Shown here in pieces: positions 29,468 through 38,989 of a stretch of 64,000 bases of DNA (position 1 is its first letter; every line of letters starts with the position of its first letter). The notes beneath the pieces were generated by a model, which was not told where the DNA came from, did no database searches, and saw only the letters and a list, made by a program, of their open reading frames with translations. The position numbers were made by a program, and so were the translations under genes. Origin of the DNA: Phycisphaerales bacterium (GTDB lineage Bacteria > Planctomycetota > Phycisphaerae > Phycisphaerales > UBA1924); NCBI GenBank assembly GCA_007693785.1, contig RECY01000038.1, positions 1 through 64,000 on the forward strand, in the 5' to 3' direction.

Positions 29468-30916
29468 ATGGCACCGATCGGCAACGCGGACAAGGCCCTG
29501 GCCTGGCTCGACGCGAACGAGGCGGGCTCGATCGAGCGCCTGATGGACTGGCTGCGGATGCCGAGCGTGGGGACGGACCCGGAGCACCGGGCGGACACGC
29601 GTCGCGCGGCCGAGTGGGCGGGCGAGCGGCTGCGGGAGGCGGGGCTCGAGGCCGAGCTGTGCGAAACGGGCGACGTCGGGCCCGACGGGCACGGCACGGG
29701 GCACCCGATCGTGATGGCAGAAGCACCCGGCTCGCCCGACTACCGCGGCCCGCATGTGCTGTTCTACGGGCACTACGACGTGCAGCCGTCGGACCCGGAC
29801 GAGCTCTGGCGATCGCCCGCGTTCGAGCCTGTGATCGAGGACGCGGGCAAGCCCAGCGAGCGGATCGTGGCCCGCGGGGCGTGCGACGACAAGGGGCAGG
29901 TCCACATGTTCCTCGAAGCCCTCCGTGCGTGGCGCGAGGCGGGCGGCGAGGTGGCCGGGGGCGTGCGCGTGACGGTCATGCTCGAGGGCGAGGAAGAGTC
30001 CGGCTCCGTGCATCTCGAACGGTTCGTCCGCGAGCAGCGGGAACGCCTCGGGCGGTGCGACGTGGTCGTCATCAGCGACACGGGGATGCTCGGGCGCGAT
30101 CGCCCGGCGATCACCTACGGCGTGCGCGGGCTGACCTACACCGAGATCACCCTGCACGGGCCGGACCACGACCTGCACTCGGGCATGTGGGGCGGGAAGA
30201 TCCCGAACCCGAACAACGAGCTCGTGCGCATCCTCGGGCAGTTGTGGGACGACAAGCGGCGCGTCGCGATCCCGGGTTTTTACGACGACGTGCGCGAGGC
30301 GACCGCGGAGGAGCGGGCGGCGTGGAAGCAGCTCGGGATCGATAAGGCGGCGTCGCTCCGCGGGATCGGCTTCGGGCCCGAGGCGGACGTCGGCGAGGCG
30401 GGGTACTCGATGCTCGAGCGGGAGTGGGGGCGTCCGACGGCCGAGGTCAACGGGATCTTCGGCGGCTACACCGGGGCCGGGGCGAAGACGGTGATCCCGA
30501 CGCACGCGACGGCGAAGGTGAGCTTCCGCCTGGTGGCGGATCAGGACCCGGCGAAGATCCGGGACGCGTTTTTTGCGTGGCTGGACGAGCGGACGCCGCC
30601 GGGGTGCCGATGGACCAAGACGGACCACGGCGGTGGTCACGGCGTGACGACGCCGGTGGATTCCGACGCGTTGCGGGCGGCGAGCCGCGCGATCGAGGCG
30701 GCGGCCGGTCGGAAGCCGGAGCTGATCAAGAGCGGGGGGTCGATCCCGGTCGCGGGGCTGCTCAAGGCCGAGCTGGGGCTCGACACGATCTTCATGGGCT
30801 TCGGGCTGGACGACGACCGGGTGCACTCGCCGAACGAGAAGTTTGAACTGGCGTGCTTCCGCATGGGGGCGCGGTCGCACGTGCGCCTGCTGGAGGAGCT
30901 TCGGAAGCTCGGGTGA
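29468..30916 (+). CDS. M20-family dipeptidase (CNDP-like)
   Basis: Cytoplasmic two-metal peptidase of 482 residues. Metal ligands can be read in FYGHYDVQP (His), ARGACDDKGQ (bridging Asp), LEGEEESGS (catalytic and ligand Glu), VVISDTGM (Asp) and DDRVHSPNEKF (His). The dimerisation lid domain sits between about residues 215 and 370 (YTEITLHGPDHDLHSGMWGG). This order and HSGxxGG are typical of carnosinase-like dipeptidases rather than ArgE or DapE. AGGAGG lies 7 nt before the ATG, one of the strongest ribosome sites here. It follows directly after a terminator, so it has its own promoter. Confidence 0.9.
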   Translation: MAPIGNADKALAWLDANEAGSIERLMDWLRMPSVGTDPEHRADTRRAAEWAGERLREAGLEAELCETGDVGPDGHGTGHPIVMAEAPGSPDYRGPHVLFYGHYDVQPSDPDELWRSPAFEPVIEDAGKPSERIVARGACDDKGQVHMFLEALRAWREAGGEVAGGVRVTVMLEGEEESGSVHLERFVREQRERLGRCDVVVISDTGMLGRDRPAITYGVRGLTYTEITLHGPDHDLHSGMWGGKIPNPNNELVRILGQLWDDKRRVAIPGFYDDVREATAEERAAWKQLGIDKAASLRGIGFGPEADVGEAGYSMLEREWGRPTAEVNGIFGGYTGAGAKTVIPTHATAKVSFRLVADQDPAKIRDAFFAWLDERTPPGCRWTKTDHGGGHGVTTPVDSDALRAASRAIEAAAGRKPELIKSGGSIPVAGLLKAELGLDTIFMGFGLDDDRVHSPNEKFELACFRMGARSHVRLLEELRKLG

Positions 30917-30953
30917 GCTGCTTCGATTCGTTCCTGCTTCTGGGGAGATGGGA

Positions 30954-31247
30954 TCAGGCGGCGGCCGCGGGCTGAGCTGGGGTGTCGGATGCCTCCGGAC
31001 CGGGCTCGGCGGGGGTCTGGTCCCCGTCTTCGGGCTCGTCGTCTTCGACGATGTCCACGCCGCCGATCTCGTCGTCACCCCGCATATGGCGGACATAGCG
31101 GTTGCGGGCCTCGACGACCTCGACGCGGAGATTGTGGATCTTGGTTTCGTGCTTGACCGCCGAGGCGAGCATGTGCAGGAACCCCAGCACCGCGAGTGCG
31201 GCGAAGGTCGCGGTGATCAGCCAGACGGTCTCGGACATCGCCTGCAC
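30954..31247 (-). CDS. Small membrane protein with acidic tail
   Basis: A 97-residue protein: one N-terminal transmembrane helix (TVWLITATFAALAVLGFLHML), a basic helical stretch (KIHNLRVEVVEARNRYVRHM) and an acidic/Pro/Ala-rich tail (DDEIGGVDIVEDDEPEDGD). Function unknown. GTG 31247 is chosen over the ATG at 31238 because AAAGGA lies 5 nt upstream of the GTG. It converges on the dipeptidase gene. Confidence 0.65.
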   Translation of the reverse strand: MQAMSETVWLITATFAALAVLGFLHMLASAVKHETKIHNLRVEVVEARNRYVRHMRGDDEIGGVDIVEDDEPEDGDQTPAEPGPEASDTPAQPAAAA

Positions 31248-31386
31248 GGGCGTCCTTTCCCTCGCTCCCGTCGGGGCTCCGGGCGGGGCGCGGAGCGGGC
31301 GCGGGCGGGTGTTTCCTTGCGGTTAGGATCGGCGGGTTTCTGATCGGACTTGAGCCCGACGAGCGGCCGCGTCCGGGCGGATCCGA

Positions 31387-31392
31387 TACCAT
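31387..31392 (+). promoter_or_regulatory. Candidate -10 hexamer for the 863-residue membrane protein
   Basis: TACCAT lies 9 nt before the ATG at 31402, which itself has no ribosome site, so the mRNA may be nearly leaderless. No clear -35. Confidence 0.3.
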
Positions 31393-31401
31393 TCCTCGCG
31401 T

Positions 31402-33993
31402 ATGGCGATGGGGCAAGGCATCCCGGGCTGGTGGCGTCCGATCACGCGCCGGAGTTGGGTCTTTGGGCTCTTGGCTGTGCTGCTCTGTTCGGGGGCGGTG
31501 CCGGGGGCATCGGCTCAGGTCGCGCCGGACCGCGTTCGCGCGGCTCAGGCGGGGGCGGAGCCGAGCTTCGGCACGGGGCGTGTCCGAATCCAGGCGGTGC
31601 GGCTCGGGCTCGGTGAGCGCGTCCGTCCGGGGAGCTGGGCGGGCGTCCTTGTCGAGTTCCAGAACCAGGGCGACCGCGAGATCGAGGTCTTGCTCCGGGT
31701 CGAGATCCCCGATGCCGACGGCGATCGCGCGTTGTACGAACGGGTTTTAGCGGCGAACCCCGGGGTGCGTCAGTCGGCATGGCTCTACGCGCGACTGCCG
31801 CACGCCTTGCAGGCGGGCTCGGGTGTGGTGGTCTCGGCTCACGAGGCGATCGAAGCGGGCTTCGGGGAGACGCCGACGGGCTTTCGCGCCGGGGATCTCT
31901 ATGACCGGCGGATCGCAGTCAGCCCCCCGGCTGGGCAAGTCTCGTCGGGCACGGGGATGATGGGCGTGCTCGGGCGTTTCCCGATCGGGCTCGGCACGCT
32001 CGGCGAGCGCCCGCCCGGGCAAAGCTCGGACCATCTCCCGCAGGGTCACGAGCGGACGGAGGTCATCGGGCAGTTGCGCGCGCAGGACCTGCCGGACCGC
32101 TGGCTCGGGCTGGAGTCGTTTCACACGCTGATCTGGGCGGGCGAGCCGCCGAGCGAGCTGCGTGCTGATGCGGGGGAAGCGGTCGCGGAGTGGATCGCTC
32201 GGGGCGGGCACATGATCGTGATCCTGCCACCGGTGGGGCAGGAGTGGGTGAGCCGGGGCGCGAACGAGCTGTTCGACCTGCTCCCGCGGGTGCGCGTGAC
32301 GCGTCGGGAGGGGGTGAGCTACGAGCCGCTGCGGACGATGCTGACGCGCGACGCGGACGTGGTGCTGCCGACAAACTCGACGCTGCACGTGCTGGAGCCC
32401 GAAGCGGCGGCCGAGCGTGGCGAGGCGCGGGTGATCCTCACGACGCCCGAGGGCGAGCCGATCGTGGTCCGCCGCTTGGTCGGCGCGGGCGCGGTGACGA
32501 TGATCGGGCTAGACCTGAGCGACGGGGTGCTCCGGCGATCGGGGCTGCCGGAGGTGGGCTCGTTCTGGAACCGCGTGCTGGGTCGCCGGGGGCCGGCCGA
32601 CCCGCAGTGGCGGCTGGATGAGATCATAAGGAGTGAACAGATCGTCTTCCAACGCTCGGACTCGGTCTATCTGGACGACGCGATCGCTGACGAGATCGCC
32701 AAGACGGGGCGAGCCGCGGCTGGGGTCTTGCTGGGCGTGATTGTCTTCGCGTTGTACTGGGCGTTGGCGGGGCCGGTCGGGTACGCCGTGCTGCGCGGTG
32801 CGAAGCGGACGCGTCACGCGTGGGTGGTGTTTTTGCTGACGGGGGCTGTGTTCACCGCGATCGCGTGGGGCGGCGCGACGGCGCTGCGTCCGAAGACCGT
32901 CTCGGGCGAGCACCTGACTTTCCTGACCCACGTCCACGGGCAGCCGGTGCAGCGGGCGCGGAGTTGGATGAGCCTGCTCATCCCGGACTACGGGTCGGCC
33001 GTCGTGCGTGTGGGCGATGACGACGCCGTCACGCTCGGCGGGCGCCGGTACCGCCTGCACCAGGCGTTGGCGGCCTGGGACGCCCGCTCGTCGGAGGGAG
33101 GGCCCCGCGGGGGCTTCCCGGACACACGCGCGTATAGCGTCGAGGCGCGGGACCCGTCCTCGGCTCGTTTCCCGGCCCGCCAGACGGTCAAGCAGATCCG
33201 GGCCGACTGGGCGGGGGCGACAAACTGGGGCGGGATGCCGCGGGTCCTCCCGCACGAGGATGGGCGTGTCGGGGAGCTGCGCCTTTCGACCGCGCCGGAC
33301 GCCGCGCCGTGGCAGGTCGAGGGCGAATTGGTGCACGACCTGCCCGAGGAGCTTCGGAACGTTCGGGTGATCGTGGTGCGGGGGCAGACGACGGTGGGCG
33401 GGGCGCCGGAGATGCTGGCGGCGAGCGCTGGCGCGTTCGCGATCCGCGACTCGTGGGCGCCGGGGACGGTGCTGGACATGAGCGTGGTGACCGGTCGGAT
33501 CGCGCCGGACGCGCGCGCCGGTCGCGATGTCGAGGCCGCCGCGACGTTCCTGGAGAACCTGACCCCGCAGGGCGGTCGTCAGCCGCTGTCGGGGATCGTG
33601 CAGATCGGTCTGGACCGTCGCTTGACGGCTCTGGCGTTGTACGGGCAGCTCCAGCCCCCGCAGCTCTCGCGGACCTCATCGCCGCAGCTGGTGTCGCTCC
33701 GGAGCGAAACGCACGGGCTGGATCTGGGTCGCTGGTTTACGGAGCCGTGCGTCATCGTGCTGGGCACGGTGGTACAGCGTGCGGAGGGGAGCGCGCGGGG
33801 CCCGGTGCCGCTGACGGTGGACGGGCAGGCGGTGCGCGCCGGCGGGCGGACGGTGGTGGCGTGGGTGTACCCTCTCCCGGACGAGCCGCCGCGGGTGCGA
33901 TTGCCGGGCGATGCGGGGATCGATGAAGGCTCGGAAGGGCCGGAGGGCGAGGGCCCGCTCCGCCCCGCGGGGACGCTGAACGGGAACGGGTGA
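31402..33993 (+). CDS. Large membrane protein with glutamine-amidotransferase-like domain, unknown role
   Basis: An 863-residue protein with a signal peptide (SWVFGLLAVLLCSGAVPGASA), a periplasmic beta-rich N-terminal part, a class I GATase-like segment (GGHMIVILPPVGQEW, about residues 275), and two central transmembrane helices near residues 437-465 and 471-495 (LLGVIVFALYWALAGPVGYAVL). A second periplasmic part follows. Relatives in planctomycetes lie next to ABC transporter genes, and here an ABC ATPase gene follows after 74 nt, so it may be part of an exporter complex. No transporter permease of normal type is present. The ATG lacks a ribosome site. Confidence 0.6.
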   Translation: MAMGQGIPGWWRPITRRSWVFGLLAVLLCSGAVPGASAQVAPDRVRAAQAGAEPSFGTGRVRIQAVRLGLGERVRPGSWAGVLVEFQNQGDREIEVLLRVEIPDADGDRALYERVLAANPGVRQSAWLYARLPHALQAGSGVVVSAHEAIEAGFGETPTGFRAGDLYDRRIAVSPPAGQVSSGTGMMGVLGRFPIGLGTLGERPPGQSSDHLPQGHERTEVIGQLRAQDLPDRWLGLESFHTLIWAGEPPSELRADAGEAVAEWIARGGHMIVILPPVGQEWVSRGANELFDLLPRVRVTRREGVSYEPLRTMLTRDADVVLPTNSTLHVLEPEAAAERGEARVILTTPEGEPIVVRRLVGAGAVTMIGLDLSDGVLRRSGLPEVGSFWNRVLGRRGPADPQWRLDEIIRSEQIVFQRSDSVYLDDAIADEIAKTGRAAAGVLLGVIVFALYWALAGPVGYAVLRGAKRTRHAWVVFLLTGAVFTAIAWGGATALRPKTVSGEHLTFLTHVHGQPVQRARSWMSLLIPDYGSAVVRVGDDDAVTLGGRRYRLHQALAAWDARSSEGGPRGGFPDTRAYSVEARDPSSARFPARQTVKQIRADWAGATNWGGMPRVLPHEDGRVGELRLSTAPDAAPWQVEGELVHDLPEELRNVRVIVVRGQTTVGGAPEMLAASAGAFAIRDSWAPGTVLDMSVVTGRIAPDARAGRDVEAAATFLENLTPQGGRQPLSGIVQIGLDRRLTALALYGQLQPPQLSRTSSPQLVSLRSETHGLDLGRWFTEPCVIVLGTVVQRAEGSARGPVPLTVDGQAVRAGGRTVVAWVYPLPDEPPRVRLPGDAGIDEGSEGPEGEGPLRPAGTLNGNG

Positions 33994-34067
33994 GGCGACG
34001 GGTCGTTGCACGGGGCGATCCTCGGCGGGGTTCGGCGGTGCTGGTGGGATGTGTGGAGGAACGCCGC

Positions 34068-35015
34068 GTGGCGATGGTCGAGACGACAAACCTGACGAAG
34101 CGGTACGGCGACCTCGTCGCGCTCGACAGCCTCAACCTCACGCTCGAGGAAGGGGACTGCTTCGGCTTCATCGGCCCCAACGGCGCGGGCAAGACCACGA
34201 CCATGAAGATCCTCGCGACGCTGCTCAAGCCCTCGAGCGGGCAGGCGCAGATCAACGGGCTCACCGTCGGCTATCAGAACCGCCAGATCCGCCCGCTCAT
34301 CGGCTACGTGCCGGACTTCATGGGCGCGTACGAGGACATGGTGGTCACGGAGTACCTGGAGTTCTTTGCGGCGGCGTACAACATCCACGGCGACGCGCGC
34401 CGGAAGGTCGTCCGCGACGTGCTGGAGCTGACGGACCTGACCTACAAGGCGACGGCCGAGGTCAACAGCCTGAGCCGCGGGATGCAGCAGCGCCTGTCGA
34501 TCGCGCGTGTGCTCCTGCACGACCCGAAACTTTTATTGCTGGACGAGCCGGCGAGCGGGCTCGACCCGCGGGCGCGGATCGAGATCCGCGAGCTGCTCAA
34601 GGAGCTCAAGCGGATGGGCAAGACGATCCTGATCTCGAGCCACATCCTGCACGAGCTCGCGGAGCTGTGCAACGTCGTTGGCATCATCGAGCGCGGGCAG
34701 CTGCTGTTCAACGGGTCGGTGAGCGAGATCCTGCGCCGTGCGCGCGTGGGGCACGTGCTGCACGTGGGCGTGCTGGACCGGCGAGCCGAGGCGGCCGAGG
34801 TCATCAAGAAGATGCCCGGGGTGAAGAAAGTTTCCGGCGCGAGCGACGACCCGAACGGCGTGCTGCACGTGTCGTTTGAGGAGAACGGCGGGGTGAAGCC
34901 GAGCGACCTGCCGAACCTGCTGATCAATCACGGCTACCGCATCACGCACTTCGCGGAGGAGCCGGTGAACCTGGAGACGGCCTTCATGCGGTTGACCAAG
35001 GGTCTGGTGCAGTAA
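34068..35015 (+). CDS. ABC transporter ATP-binding protein (CcmA/NatA-type)
   Basis: A 315-residue ATPase. Walker A GPNGAGKTT, Q-loop region YVPDFMGAYEDM, signature LSRGMQQRL, Walker B LLLLDEPASGLDP and H-loop ISSHILHE are all intact, followed by a C-terminal extension of about 80 residues (VLHVGVLDRRAEAAEVIKKM) typical of exporters of the NatA/DRA type. GTG 34068 is chosen because GGAGGA lies 7 nt upstream; the ATG two codons later is 13 nt away. The preceding gene encodes a large membrane protein, but no adjacent permease gene exists; the next gene is an unrelated peptidase. Confidence 0.88.
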   Translation: MAMVETTNLTKRYGDLVALDSLNLTLEEGDCFGFIGPNGAGKTTTMKILATLLKPSSGQAQINGLTVGYQNRQIRPLIGYVPDFMGAYEDMVVTEYLEFFAAAYNIHGDARRKVVRDVLELTDLTYKATAEVNSLSRGMQQRLSIARVLLHDPKLLLLDEPASGLDPRARIEIRELLKELKRMGKTILISSHILHELAELCNVVGIIERGQLLFNGSVSEILRRARVGHVLHVGVLDRRAEAAEVIKKMPGVKKVSGASDDPNGVLHVSFEENGGVKPSDLPNLLINHGYRITHFAEEPVNLETAFMRLTKGLVQ

Positions 35016-35121
35016 GGTCGGTGCCCGCGTCGGGGCGCTCGCCCGCGACGCCCGGGCTTGGTCTTCGGTAGGATGCGTGGCGAACGGCCCGGGTTGGGGC
35101 CGCTGGATGGAGAACAGACCG

Positions 35122-37359
35122 ATGCCGAATGTTTTACGTTGGAAATCTGCCGACGCCCCGCTTGCCACGTTGCTCGCCGCGGTGCTCGTGTGTGCCGTGC
35201 TGCCGCTTGCGGGTTGCTCGGGCAAGGCGGGGGAGGCGGGCTCGTCCGTGCGCCCCGGAGCGGTGCAATCGCCCCGCTCGGCCCCGCTCAGCTACCCGCA
35301 GGCCCGGATGGTGGACCACGTCGACGTGTATCACGGCGTCGAAGTCGCGGACCCTTACCGGTGGCTCGAGGATCCGGAGAGCGAGGAAAGCCGCGCGTGG
35401 ATCGCCGCGCAGCAGGCGCTGACCCAGCCCTGGCTGGAGTCGGTCCCCGCGCGTGAGCGGATCATCGACCGCCTGACCGAGCTGTGGAACTACGAGCGTT
35501 TCGGGATGCCGATGAAAGAAGGCGGGCGTTATTTTTACACCCGCAACGACGGGCTCCAGAACCAGTCGGTGCTGTTCTACGCCGACCGCCTCAGCGACGA
35601 GCCGACGATGCTGGTCGACCCGAACACCTTCAGCGACGACGGCACGATCAGCATGGCCTCGTGGAGCATCTCGCCGAACGGGCGCTACCTCGCCTACGCG
35701 ATCAGCGACGGCGGGAGCGACTGGCGGACCTGGCGGGTGCGCGACGTCCTGCGTGGTGAGGACCTCGACGACGTGATCGAGTGGAGCAAGTTCAGCGGCG
35801 CCGCGTGGGCCGCCGACAGCAGCGGGTTCTACTACAGCGCGTACGACGCCCCCGAGGGGGGGCGGGAGTTGGTCGCGTCGAACGACAACCAGAAAATCTA
35901 TTTCCACCGCCTCGGTGATGATCAGTCGCAGGACGAGCTCGTGTACGCCCGCCCGGACCAGCCGCGATGGGGGCTCAACGCCTGGGTGACCGAGGACGGG
36001 CGTTTCCTGATCGTCTATGCCCGCATGGGGACGGACCGTCGCAACGGGCTGTACGTCCGCGACCTGGAGTCCGACGAGACGGAGTTTGCCGAGATCGTCG
36101 TGCCCGGGGAGGCGAGCTTCAGCGTCTTCGGCAATGACGGCTCAACGCTTTTCGTCCAGACCGACCTCGACGCACCGCTCGGGCGCATCATCGCGATCGA
36201 TGCGCACAGCCCCGCCCGCGGCAACTGGCGGGAACTCGTGCCCGAGAGCCGCGACGCGCTCCGTTCCTCGAATCACGTCGGCGGGCGTTTCATCCTGAGC
36301 TACCTCAAAGACGCCCGTTCGAGCATCCGCGTCCACGGCACCGACGGGCGGCGCCTGCGCGAGATCCGGCTCCCCGGCATCGGCTCGGCGAGCGGCTTCG
36401 GCGGCAAGGCCGACGACAACGAGACCTTCTTCACCTTCACCAGCTACACCAACCCCGGCACGATCTACCGCTACGACGTCGAGACCAACGAGACCGAGAC
36501 CTTCCGCCAGCCGCAGGTCGGGTTCGACCCGAGCGACTACGTCACCCAGCAGGTCTTCTACCGATCCAAGGACGGCACGCGCGTCCCTATGTTCATCACC
36601 CACAAGCGCGGCCTGCCCATCGACCGCAACCGCCCGACCCTCCTCTACGGGTACGGCGGGTTCATGATCCCGGTCACCCCCTCGTTCAGCCCCGCCAACC
36701 TTGCGTGGATGGAGATGGGCGGGATCTACGCCGTCGCCAACATCCGCGGCGGGAGCGAGTACGGCTCCGAGTGGCACCGCCAGGGCAGCCTGCTCAACAA
36801 GCAGAACACGTTCGACGACTTCATCGCCGCCGCCGAGGACCTGATCCGGCGCGGGTACACCCAGCCGTCGCGCCTCGGCATCTTCGGCGGGTCCAACGGC
36901 GGGCTGCTCGTCGCCGCGTGCATGATCCAGCGCCCGGATCTGTTCGGCGCGGTGATCCCGGCCGTCGGCGTGCTCGACATGCTCCGCTTCGATCAGTTCA
37001 CCATCGGCTGGGCCTGGCGCAGCGACTACGGGCACCCGGAAGAGAACGAGGCCGACTTCCGCTACAACCTCGCCTACTCGCCTTATCACAACATCGAGCC
37101 CGGGCGCTGCTACCCCGCGACGCTGATCACCACCGCCGACCGCGATGACCGCGTCGTGCCGATGCACAGCTTCAAATTCGGCGCCGCGCTGCAGGCCGCG
37201 CAGGGGTGCGACAACCCGATCCTGATGCGGATCGAGACCCGCGCCGGGCACGGCGCCGGCACGCCGACGAGCAAGATCATCGAGGCGGCCGCCGATCGAT
37301 GGGCGTTCCTCTACCGAGCGCTCGGCATGGAGCAGGACGAGGGCACGACGGCTCGCTGA
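35122..37359 (+). CDS. Prolyl oligopeptidase (S9A) lipoprotein
   Basis: A 745-residue exported serine peptidase that would cut short proline-containing peptides outside the cytoplasm. A lipobox is visible (LPLAGC, Cys32). The family N-terminal DPYRWLED begins the propeller domain (about 85-450), followed by the alpha/beta-hydrolase domain: nucleophile GGSNGG (Ser near 592), Asp in TADRDDRVVP (about 675) and His in RAGHGAG (about 710). All three catalytic residues are present. The start has GGAG 9 nt upstream; an in-frame ATG five codons earlier is weaker. TAGGAT at 35069-35074 is a possible -10. Confidence 0.92.
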   Translation: MPNVLRWKSADAPLATLLAAVLVCAVLPLAGCSGKAGEAGSSVRPGAVQSPRSAPLSYPQARMVDHVDVYHGVEVADPYRWLEDPESEESRAWIAAQQALTQPWLESVPARERIIDRLTELWNYERFGMPMKEGGRYFYTRNDGLQNQSVLFYADRLSDEPTMLVDPNTFSDDGTISMASWSISPNGRYLAYAISDGGSDWRTWRVRDVLRGEDLDDVIEWSKFSGAAWAADSSGFYYSAYDAPEGGRELVASNDNQKIYFHRLGDDQSQDELVYARPDQPRWGLNAWVTEDGRFLIVYARMGTDRRNGLYVRDLESDETEFAEIVVPGEASFSVFGNDGSTLFVQTDLDAPLGRIIAIDAHSPARGNWRELVPESRDALRSSNHVGGRFILSYLKDARSSIRVHGTDGRRLREIRLPGIGSASGFGGKADDNETFFTFTSYTNPGTIYRYDVETNETETFRQPQVGFDPSDYVTQQVFYRSKDGTRVPMFITHKRGLPIDRNRPTLLYGYGGFMIPVTPSFSPANLAWMEMGGIYAVANIRGGSEYGSEWHRQGSLLNKQNTFDDFIAAAEDLIRRGYTQPSRLGIFGGSNGGLLVAACMIQRPDLFGAVIPAVGVLDMLRFDQFTIGWAWRSDYGHPEENEADFRYNLAYSPYHNIEPGRCYPATLITTADRDDRVVPMHSFKFGAALQAAQGCDNPILMRIETRAGHGAGTPTSKIIEAAADRWAFLYRALGMEQDEGTTAR

Positions 37360-37372
37360 GCGGAGCAAGCCG

Positions 37373-37397
37373 TGGCACGGGCGGGATACCCGTGCCA
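37373..37397. repeat. Short intergenic palindrome
   Basis: TGGCACGGG and CCCGTGCCA form a perfect 9-bp stem around CGGGATA, between two convergent genes. It belongs to the same style of palindromes as those at 6656-6732 and 55746-55763. Confidence 0.6.
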
Positions 37398-37423
37398 AGG
37401 GTGTGCGTTCTGCGTGAAGCGGC

Positions 37424-38989
37424 TTAGCGCAGCCAGTGGTCGTCGAGCATCATCCCCGGAGCGACGGTCGCGTCGCTGCCGGATTCGATGAGGGCGGCGA
37501 CGGGGTAGGCGCAGTAATCCAGGCTGAACGCCCCGGCCGGGCGGTGGTTGCCGCTGAGCCCGAGCCCGCCGAAGGGGAGCTTGCTGCTCGCCCCGGCCGT
37601 GCCCGCGTTGACATTGACGCACCCCGCGCGGGCCTCGTGGACGAACCGCTCGATCGCGTCGTGGTCCCGGGTGAAGATCGAGGCCGCGAGTCCGTAGCGG
37701 GTCGCGTTCGCCTGCGCGATCGCCTCGTCGAGGCTGTCCACGACGCAGATCCGCAGGAGCGGGCCGAAGACTTCCTCGTCGGTCCCCGCCTCGCTCGGGT
37801 CCTCGCGCGGCACAAAGCGATCGACGCGAACAACGCCCGGCGAGACGTACCACCCGCCGCCGGGGCCGTCGACGGCTCTCGCTTCGACGAGCACTTCGCC
37901 GCCGGCCTTGGCGAACCGGGCCTGCGCTTCGAGGACGGCCCGGCGGGAGTCTTCGGTGATGATCGGCCCCATGAACGCGGGCTCGTCGCCGCGCGGGTGC
38001 CCGAGGACCAGCGCCGACGTCGCCTGGCAGATCGCGGGGATGAGTCGGTCCGCGATGTCGCGGTGCACGATGAGTCGGCGCGTGCAGGTGCATCGCTGCC
38101 CGGTCGTGATGAACGCGCAGCGGACGCACTCGATCGCGGCCTGGCGCAGGTCCGCGTCCGGCATCACCACCGCGGCGTTGTTTCCACCCAATTCGAGCGC
38201 GACGATCCGCCCCGGCGTGTCGAGGTTGCGCTCGAGGATCTTCCGCCCGACGGGCCAGGAGCCGGTGAAGAGCACGCCGTCGACGCCCTCGTGCCCGACG
38301 AGTGTGCCCGCGATCTCGCCCGCGCCGTGGACGAGGTTGACCACGCCCGCCGGCGCGCCCGAGTCGCTCAGCGCCTCGTGCAGCAGCTCGGCGAGGCGCT
38401 GCCCGACGGCCGGCGTCTTGTCGCTGGGCTTGAAGACAACCGTGTTGCCCATCGCGAGCGCCGGGACGATGTGCCCGTTGGGCAGGTGGGCCGGGAAGTT
38501 GAACGGCCCGACGACGGCCATCACGCCGTGCGGGCGGAAGACGCACCGCCCGGCCTTGGTCACCCCGGCCTCGAACTCATACCCGCGGACGCGGCTTATC
38601 CCGCTGTTGCCCGAGTCATCCAGCGTGATGTCGACCTTCGCCGCCAAGGCCCCGGCCTCGGTTTTCGCGTCCCAGAGCGCCTTGCCCGTCTCCTCGCTGA
38701 TCAGCGTCCCGATCTCGGTCTGCTGGTCGTGGCAGATCTCGGCGAACCGGCGCAGCACCGCGGCTCGGTCCTCAAACGGCGTGCGCGACCATTCCGGGAG
38801 GGCTTTTCGCGCCGCCGCCACCGCGTCGTCGACGTGCGAAAGGACGGGCGCGCCGGCCCACAGCTCGCGCGACGGCTCGGCCGGGTCGGTCGAACGGATC
38901 ACCCCGTCGCCCGCGTTCGTGAGCGAGCGGAACTCGCCGGCGATGAGGTCGCTGGGCGTGTGGCGGCGCGGAGGGTGGCGCTCGGTCAT
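37424..38989 (-). CDS. astD: N-succinylglutamate 5-semialdehyde dehydrogenase
   Basis: NAD-dependent oxidation of succinylglutamate semialdehyde to succinylglutamate, fourth step of arginine succinyltransferase catabolism. The 521-residue protein is an aldehyde dehydrogenase with VVGPFNFPAHLPNGH (as in AstD), FKPSDKTP, FTGSWPVGR, catalytic Glu in ALELGGNN (about 262) and catalytic Cys in TGQRCTCTRR (about 297), then EEVFGPLL and the KLPFGGLGLSGNHRP end. ATG 38989 overlaps the astA stop by 4 nt (ATGA). It is the last gene of the M20-aminotransferase-astA-astD operon. Confidence 0.92.
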   Translation of the reverse strand: MTERHPPRRHTPSDLIAGEFRSLTNAGDGVIRSTDPAEPSRELWAGAPVLSHVDDAVAAARKALPEWSRTPFEDRAAVLRRFAEICHDQQTEIGTLISEETGKALWDAKTEAGALAAKVDITLDDSGNSGISRVRGYEFEAGVTKAGRCVFRPHGVMAVVGPFNFPAHLPNGHIVPALAMGNTVVFKPSDKTPAVGQRLAELLHEALSDSGAPAGVVNLVHGAGEIAGTLVGHEGVDGVLFTGSWPVGRKILERNLDTPGRIVALELGGNNAAVVMPDADLRQAAIECVRCAFITTGQRCTCTRRLIVHRDIADRLIPAICQATSALVLGHPRGDEPAFMGPIITEDSRRAVLEAQARFAKAGGEVLVEARAVDGPGGGWYVSPGVVRVDRFVPREDPSEAGTDEEVFGPLLRICVVDSLDEAIAQANATRYGLAASIFTRDHDAIERFVHEARAGCVNVNAGTAGASSKLPFGGLGLSGNHRPAGAFSLDYCAYPVAALIESGSDATVAPGMMLDDHWLR

